Shown in pieces: positions 15,177-16,306 of a stretch of 16,306 bases of DNA. The notes below the pieces were generated by a model, which was given only the letters and a program-made list of their open reading frames with translations, did not search any database and was not told the origin of the DNA. The DNA comes from CAZDHT01 sp964505325. Lineage in GTDB: Bacteria > Planctomycetota > PUPC01. Position 1 is the stretch's first letter. The number at the start of each line of letters is the position of its first letter. The stretch covers positions 1 through 16,306 of the forward strand of contig CAZDHT010000096.1 in the NCBI GenBank assembly GCA_964505325.1, given 5' to 3'. The position numbers and the translations under genes are program-made.

Positions 15177-16229
15177 ATGAATGCTCGCCGTCACCCGATC
15201 CTGCTCGCCGTCTTCCTGGCCTGCCTCCCCTGCCCTCTCCTCAACGCCGCAGAAAAGGCAAGGGCGGAGGGCGTCCCGGTGCTCGGCGCCGGAGGCCTGT
15301 GGCGCCGGTGCTACGTGTTCTTCCCTCCCAAGGTGACCGGGGCCGCCGCGAAAGAACTCAAAATCGACCCGAAAGATATCGCCGCCCGTCAAGCGGCCAT
15401 CAGGTGGCGGCAACTGCGCGGCAGTGTCTATTCTACCCCGCTCTGCACGGGGCTCGACACGCCCCCTCCCCCACCGAACTGGCGCGGTGTCGACTTCGAC
15501 GACTCCACATGGCTCGGGGGCCCTGGCCCCGACTGCGTCGGCGGCGCGAGCTACGGCGAGCCGGGCCCGGTCGCGCGCGGCAAGAACCCGTTCGTGCCCG
15601 AAATCGGCTTCATCGCGCGGCGCGGCAAGTTCATCATCAAGGACCGCTCAAAAGTCAAGACGCTGACCCTGAGCGTGACGTATCGCGGCGGATTCGTCGC
15701 CCACCTGAACGGAACCGAGGTCGCCCGCGGCTCCATGCCGCAACGCAAGCTGGAGTGCCGTACTCCATCTTCGGTTGATTACCCACTGGAGGCTTTCTAC
15801 GGTCCAGGGATACTGTTTTCGATTAAGGAGATGAAGGTTACAGACAAGACCTGTGAAAGAGTGATAGGCAAAGAAATTCAGGAAAAAGACGTTGTAGTTA
15901 TACGAAATGATACCGGGATAAAGCTCTCTAAGCAGGAGGTATACCTGGAAGGTGATTCCAAACTTCCCACCCTGACACCTGAGGCAGCCCAGTGGTTGGC
16001 AGAGAAAAAGGTGAAGATGTTAGTTTTGGATTCCATAAGGTTAGGCGAGGATATTGAAAAGACAAGAAAATTTCATGATATACTGATGAGTAAAGATGTA
16101 GTGTTTGTAGAGATAGTGAATAATCTGGAGGAGATAACTAAAGCCAGGTTCTTTGTGATGAGCCTACCTTATAAAGTTCAGGGCCTTGATAGCAGTTTTT
16201 GTCGGGCTATAATTATAGAAGAGAGATAA
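15177..16229 (+). CDS. Chimeric ORF: N-terminus of GH123/DUF4091-like paralog 3 joined to a cyclase-family C-terminus
   Basis: 350 residues from ATG 15177, 10 bases after the previous stop; the ribosome site is weak (AGGAAG at 15158-15163). Residues 1 to about 24 are a signal peptide (MNARRHPILLAVFLA...). Residues about 35-195 are a third copy of the jelly roll: FFPPKVTGAAAKELKI, PPPPPNWRGVDFDDSTW, LTLSVTYRGGFVAHLNGTEV and GSMPQRK align directly with the protein at 12389. From about residue 195-200 the sequence becomes that of a cyclase/kynurenine-formamidase-like family: PLEAFYGPGILF, DVVVIRNDTG, TPEAAQWLAEKKVKMLVLD, FHDILMSKDVVFVE.VNNLEEI and the C-terminal LPYKVQGLDSSFCRAI. The cyclase N-terminal metal motif (HxGTHxDxPxH) is absent, so that half is partial too. 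Two incomplete genes of different composition make one frame; assembly chimera is the simplest reading. Confidence 0.7.
   Translation: MNARRHPILLAVFLACLPCPLLNAAEKARAEGVPVLGAGGLWRRCYVFFPPKVTGAAAKELKIDPKDIAARQAAIRWRQLRGSVYSTPLCTGLDTPPPPPNWRGVDFDDSTWLGGPGPDCVGGASYGEPGPVARGKNPFVPEIGFIARRGKFIIKDRSKVKTLTLSVTYRGGFVAHLNGTEVARGSMPQRKLECRTPSSVDYPLEAFYGPGILFSIKEMKVTDKTCERVIGKEIQEKDVVVIRNDTGIKLSKQEVYLEGDSKLPTLTPEAAQWLAEKKVKMLVLDSIRLGEDIEKTRKFHDILMSKDVVFVEIVNNLEEITKARFFVMSLPYKVQGLDSSFCRAIIIEER
15757..15785. other. Composition and homology breakpoint (probable assembly junction)
   Basis: To about 15760 third codon positions are almost all G or C. From TACTCC at 15761 on, codons such as ATA, TTA, AGA, GAT, AAA and GTA dominate, with local GC dropping to roughly 40 percent by eye. 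Homology changes at the same place from the jelly-roll paralog to the cyclase family. Both families carry a PLxAF-type motif here (YPLDAF in the paralog at 12389, YPLEAFYGPG at the junction), so the exact base cannot be fixed and short shared sequence may have bridged two contigs. Confidence 0.75.
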
Positions 16230-16306
16230 AAATAAGTTATTATAGGAACTCTCCCGACAAAGAAAACAATAGCTCGCAGTTGATAAGTATTTGCGTGTAG
16301 TTTATA
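15761..16306. other. AT-rich foreign segment, cyclase 3' half plus non-coding tail
   Basis: This segment holds about 155 codons of a cyclase-family gene (ending TAA at 16227-16229) and a 77-base AT-rich tail. Codon choice differs from everything upstream, suggesting a different, lower-GC organism or a very recent acquisition. The family hydrolyses N-formylkynurenine or related amides/esters, but the metal-binding half is missing here. In 16230-16306 I see no gene, RNA or clear terminator. Confidence 0.65.

Noticed and set aside
16198..16261. Inverted repeat TTTGTCGGG / CCCGACAAA as a terminator
   Set aside because: The 9-base arms are 46 bases apart, one arm is inside the coding region, and no T-run follows the second arm. 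It could be chance or part of a longer element beyond the window.

Overview
The window is a GC-rich run of large, co-directional (+ strand) genes, most of which encode Sec-exported modular proteins. It ends in an abrupt switch to AT-rich DNA at about 15,760. The high GC content, the tightly packed series of very large secreted proteins, and the CBM9-like, DNRLRE-like, alpha/beta-hydrolase and GH123/DUF4091-like modules suggest an uncultivated member of the Planctomycetota or a related PVC/Lentisphaerota-type lineage. This placement rests on protein style only; there is no rRNA or marker gene to confirm it.

Layout: (1) 2-1147, the 3' part of a cytoplasmic GH4 family NAD/metal-dependent glycosidase with a CHGI specificity motif. 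(2) 1166-4114, secreted CBM9-like + DNRLRE-like + alpha/beta-hydrolase protein. (3) 4130-6385, a shorter paralog of gene 2 without the CBM9-like module and with the nucleophile elbow of its hydrolase domain deleted. (4) 6494-9163, secreted jelly-roll + GH123/DUF4091-like protein. (5) 9186-12392, secreted alpha/beta-hydrolase with an intact GYSDGG motif and a fused 5'-nucleotidase C-terminal-like domain. (6) 12389-15166, a paralog of gene 4. (7) 15177 onward, a third copy of the gene 4/6 family. It reads in frame for about 195 codons and then runs, still in frame, into the C-terminal half of an unrelated AT-rich cyclase-family (kynurenine-formamidase-like) gene ending at 16229.

Intergenic gaps are 18, 15, 108, 22, -4 and 10 bases, so genes 1-7 look like one transcription unit, with the 108-base gap before gene 4 the only place with room for an internal promoter. 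The inferred theme is extracellular attack on a complex glycan (ester or other side-group removal plus glycan-binding/hydrolase-like proteins), with released sugars, possibly uronides, finished in the cytoplasm by the GH4 enzyme. No transporter, sulfatase, SusC/D-like or regulatory gene is in view, and the substrate cannot be read from the sequence.

Most notable are two short palindromic repeats inserted in frame inside coding genes (GH4 and gene 6), the active-site deletion in gene 3, the unusual domain fusion in gene 5, the three tandem GH-like paralogs, and the composition break at about 15,760, which is most simply an assembly chimera.
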